NCBI GenBank assembly: GCA_024400895.1
Contig: JAKSMA010000085.1
Span: forward strand, 1-9,083
Source of the DNA: Muribaculaceae bacterium
GTDB taxonomy: Bacteria; Bacteroidota; Bacteroidia; Bacteroidales; Muribaculaceae
DNA: 9,083 nt
Direction of reading: 5' to 3'
A model generated the notes under the pieces. It worked only from the letters and a program-made list of their open reading frames with translations. It made no database searches and was not told the DNA's origin. Positions 6,947 through 9,083 of the stretch are shown piece by piece; position 1 is the stretch's first letter; every line of letters begins with the position of its first letter. The position numbers and the translations under genes are program-made.

Positions 6947-7900
6947 TCACTTTGTTCGGTGGTGGTAGAGTTCGAGGCTGTTGATGGCGTTTTGCCAAAT
7001 GATGTAGCAGCCTGGACCTACAGCCGCCAACGGATTGATATAAGCACTCGACACCCAGATAGCGAACGCCGTGTTTTTCTGCCCTAATGCCTGACCGCCC
7101 TCCACTGTGCTACCAAAGAAATGGCCGATATTGCGCCCCACCGAAAACTGGATAACGCACAGCACGAAACTCACCACTGCAATGGTGCCAAGCAGCGACA
7201 GCGGGGCATTAGAATTCATGATATTGCGGAAGGTGATACCCGTCACGATAGAAAGCGAGCACCCCCAGAGATAAAACGAAAGGTCGGTTTTCGACGCTAC
7301 CCACTGCTGCACCTTCGGCAAAAAGCATTTCACCAGATAGGCAAGCGCCATAGGCACCACCAGAATCACACACACTTTCCACATAATCATCAGAAACGCC
7401 GACACGAAACTCATCTCCACCTGCTGGTCAATGAGCGGGAAAAAGAGCGGAATCATGATGGCGGTGAGCAAATTCTACACAAAAGTGTAGGTGGTCATCG
7501 ACTCCAGGCTGCCGCCCAGTTTCGCCGTCACCACGCTCGATGCCGCGGCACACGGTCCAATCACGCAAGCCAGAATACACTCCATCAGCACCAAGTCGTC
7601 GCCCGTTACATGGAAATACAGAATACACCCCACCAGCACAAGCACCATCACAATCTGCGTGATGCTAATCCACAAGTGCCACTTGGCAAGGCGCAGTTTT
7701 TTATAGTCAATTTTCAGAAAAGTGGTGAGCAGAATCACGAAAAGAAACCACGGAAGCACTGCATCAAACACCGGACTTGCCGCCTCCGAGAAACCGTCGA
7801 GCGCCGGAATCATCGAAAACAGGTAGTACAGCGACGCCCCGACCACAATAGCCGAAGGCAGCGTCCAATTCTTCAAAAATTCCAATATCGCTTTCATCAT
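6947..7900 (-). pseudogene. Bile acid:sodium symporter (BASS)-like transporter, interrupted by an in-frame TAG
   Basis: Two minus-strand frames, 7900-7475 (141 residues, MMKAILEFLKNWTLP...) and 7474-6947, are in the same phase and separated only by one TAG codon (bases 7477-7475). Read through, they give one 317-codon product, the usual length of BASS-type carriers with about nine or ten hydrophobic helices. The first part ends CVIGPCAAASSVVTAKLGG, ESMTTYTFV. The second opens NLLTAIMIPLFFPL and ends with QNTAFAIW-like sequence (GQKNTAFAIWVSSAYINP), the conserved C-terminal helix region of the family. Nothing else is missing, so this is a recent nonsense mutation. The TTG at 7471 could in principle restart translation but would give only the C-terminal half. 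The gene starts inside the stop of the helicase gene (ATGA overlap), implying one operon. The substrate cannot be inferred; related carriers move bile acids, organic anions or metalloid ions. Confidence 0.85.
7475..7490. repeat. Perfect 16-base inverted repeat containing the disrupting stop codon
   Basis: CTACAC-AAAA-GTGTAG on the plus strand: a 6-bp perfect stem with a 4-base loop. On the minus (coding) strand the final three bases, TAG, are the stop codon that breaks the transporter gene. Confidence 0.9.
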
Positions 7901-9083
7901 TCCGCAGGGTTTATTGTTTCTTCAGTTTGTGAAATCTCGCCTATGCTATCAGTTTCGGATTCGTGGAGGGAGGAGATGTAGTGGTGGAGGCGGCGGTAGA
8001 AGGGGTGGCGGGTGAGGGTGGCGGCCTCGCCGAGGATGATAAGCTTCATGCGGGCGCGGGTGATGGCCACGTTCATGCGACGAAGGTCGCGCAGGAAACC
8101 TATTTGCCCGTCGTCGTTTGCGCGTACGAGGCTGATGAGTATCACATCACGCTCCTGCCCCTGGAAACCGTCGACGGTGTTGACCGAAATCAAGTGTCGG
8201 TAGGGCTTGAAAAACTCGGTGGCGCGAATCATTTTGCGCAAAAACTGCACCTGTGCACGGTAGGGCGATATGATGCCCACATCAAGACGTTCGTCGAGCA
8301 CATGTTCGCGACCGATTTTAGTGAAATAGTCCTGCAGGGTTTGCAGGGTGAGGATGGCTTCGTCTTTGTTGATACGCCCGAAACTCTCGCCCACGAATTG
8401 CTCCTTGAAGTCGCGGTCGCTGGTGTCAATCCACACCATCGGGGTGTCGAAATCGAGGATGCTGCGGTACTTCACATCGGGGGCACTCTGCACTTGCCCA
8501 TGGTAGAACCACTCACTGGAAAAGCGCATAATCTCATCGTTCATGCGGTATTGCATCTTCAGCAACGTCACCACTTGCGGGTTGCTCTTCACGATGCGCT
8601 CCATAAGGGTTTGGTCGAGCCCGCCTTTCAGTGCCTCGATACTCTTCACTGTGGGCGGAAGTTGACAGTGGTCGCCAGCGAAAATCACACGATTGGCCTT
8701 GCGGATAGCAATCCAGCACGCTGCTTCAAGGGCTTGTGCCGCCTCATCGATGAAGAGGGTGGCAAATTTCATGCCGCTCAGCACACGGTTGGCGCTGCCT
8801 GCCAGGGTGCACGCAATCACACGGGCGCTACCGAAGAGCGAGGCATTGATGCGCACTTCAAGTTCGGTGGCCCGGCTTTTCAGGCGGTCGAGTTTATCGT
8901 GATAGCCATGGTCGCCACGTTTTCTGCGGCTCTGCATTTCGCGGATAGCCTTGCGCAGCGCCCAAAGGCTGGGATAGTCGGGGTGCGACTCAAAACGGCG
9001 TTCGTAGGTGAACGAAAGCATTTTGTCGTTCACTTTCGTGGGGTTGCCTATGCGCAGCACATCCACACCGCGGTCCACCAGTC
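7897..9083 (-). CDS. Superfamily 1 UPF1/IGHMBP2-like DNA/RNA helicase, C-terminal part (5' end outside window)
   Basis: ATP-dependent nucleic acid helicase of the UPF1-like SF1B group. The frame runs off the right edge; Walker A and the N-terminal domain are outside. Counting from base 9078: VDVLRIGNPTKV (5-16); a charged helical stretch (about 40-80, LRKAIREMQ...RLKSRATELEVRI) in the place of the 1B stalk; motif II FIDEAAQALEA (109-119; D111 codon at 8748); motif III GDHCQLPPT (135-143); the QYRMN motif (176-180); SPYRAQV (271-277); motif V TVDGFQGQERD (301-311); motif VI NVAITRARMK (336-345), which carries the arginine finger. All visible catalytic motifs are intact. An acidic tail of about 20 residues ends the protein. 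The stop TGA overlaps the ATG of the BASS-like gene, so translation of the two is likely coupled. The true start is not visible. The family is used in RNA or DNA repair and metabolism; the exact role is unknown. Confidence 0.95.
   Translation of the reverse strand, partial: LVDRGVDVLRIGNPTKVNDKMLSFTYERRFESHPDYPSLWALRKAIREMQSRRKRGDHGYHDKLDRLKSRATELEVRINASLFGSARVIACTLAGSANRVLSGMKFATLFIDEAAQALEAACWIAIRKANRVIFAGDHCQLPPTVKSIEALKGGLDQTLMERIVKSNPQVVTLLKMQYRMNDEIMRFSSEWFYHGQVQSAPDVKYRSILDFDTPMVWIDTSDRDFKEQFVGESFGRINKDEAILTLQTLQDYFTKIGREHVLDERLDVGIISPYRAQVQFLRKMIRATEFFKPYRHLISVNTVDGFQGQERDVILISLVRANDDGQIGFLRDLRRMNVAITRARMKLIILGEAATLTRHPFYRRLHHYISSLHESETDSIGEISQTEETINPAE

Noticed and set aside
6914..6947. 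AAGAGG/CCTCTT hairpin between the convergent YhcG-like and BASS-like genes as a terminator
   Set aside because: Only 6 bp with a loop of over 20 bases and no proper T tract on either strand.
7475..7477. TAG as a recoded sense codon
   Set aside because: TAG ends the MATE and WbqC-like genes in this window at natural positions, so it works as a stop in this genome.
7121..7981. Long plus-strand open frame of 286 codons
   Set aside because: It is antisense to the BASS-like gene, has a His/Arg/Gln-rich composition and matches no family; it is a shadow of the real minus-strand gene.

Overview
The window looks like a piece of a Bacteroidales chromosome. The evidence is the TAnnTTTG type of promoter element, the weak or absent Shine-Dalgarno sequences, the KISTS form of the KMSKS motif in methionyl-tRNA synthetase with its fused C-terminal tRNA-binding domain, and a signal peptidase I gene followed by a WbqC-like gene. 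A gut family such as Muribaculaceae or Prevotellaceae would fit, but the family cannot be fixed from sequence reading alone.

Layout, left to right. (1) 2-1519, +: C-terminal three quarters of metG, ended by a strong intrinsic terminator. (2) 1716-3080, +: a single-gene MATE efflux unit with its own promoter. (3) 3189-3262, -: tRNA-Pro(CGG) with its own promoter and a minus-strand terminator. (4) 3469-4920, +: signal peptidase I (lepB) with its own promoter, then 5048-5689, +: a WbqC-like protein, possibly co-transcribed. (5) 5754-6894, +: an AT-richer YhcG/DUF1016-type PDDEXK nuclease gene broken near its start by one extra base in an A6 run. (6) 6947-7900, -: a bile acid:sodium symporter (BASS)-type transporter gene split by one in-frame TAG. 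It overlaps by 4 bases the stop of (7) 7897-9083+, -: the C-terminal part of a UPF1/IGHMBP2-like superfamily 1 helicase that runs off the right edge.

The genes are mostly housekeeping functions: translation, secretion, efflux and helicase. They do not form one pathway. The two damaged genes lie next to each other and converge on a 52-base gap. The YhcG-like gene is the one piece that looks acquired.

The non-coding signal that stands out is a family of AT-rich repeats built on ATTAGAAATTAGA. The purine-rich form begins at or just before the stop codon of a transcription unit. The complementary form, CTAATTTCTA, lies before the next promoter, so single transcription units sit inside inverted copies. 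Other notable structures are a perfect 26-base palindrome inside the YhcG-like gene and a perfect 16-base inverted repeat whose last three bases are the stop codon that breaks the transporter. I do not see a convincing undescribed multi-gene system; the best leads are the repeats, the palindromes and the two broken genes.
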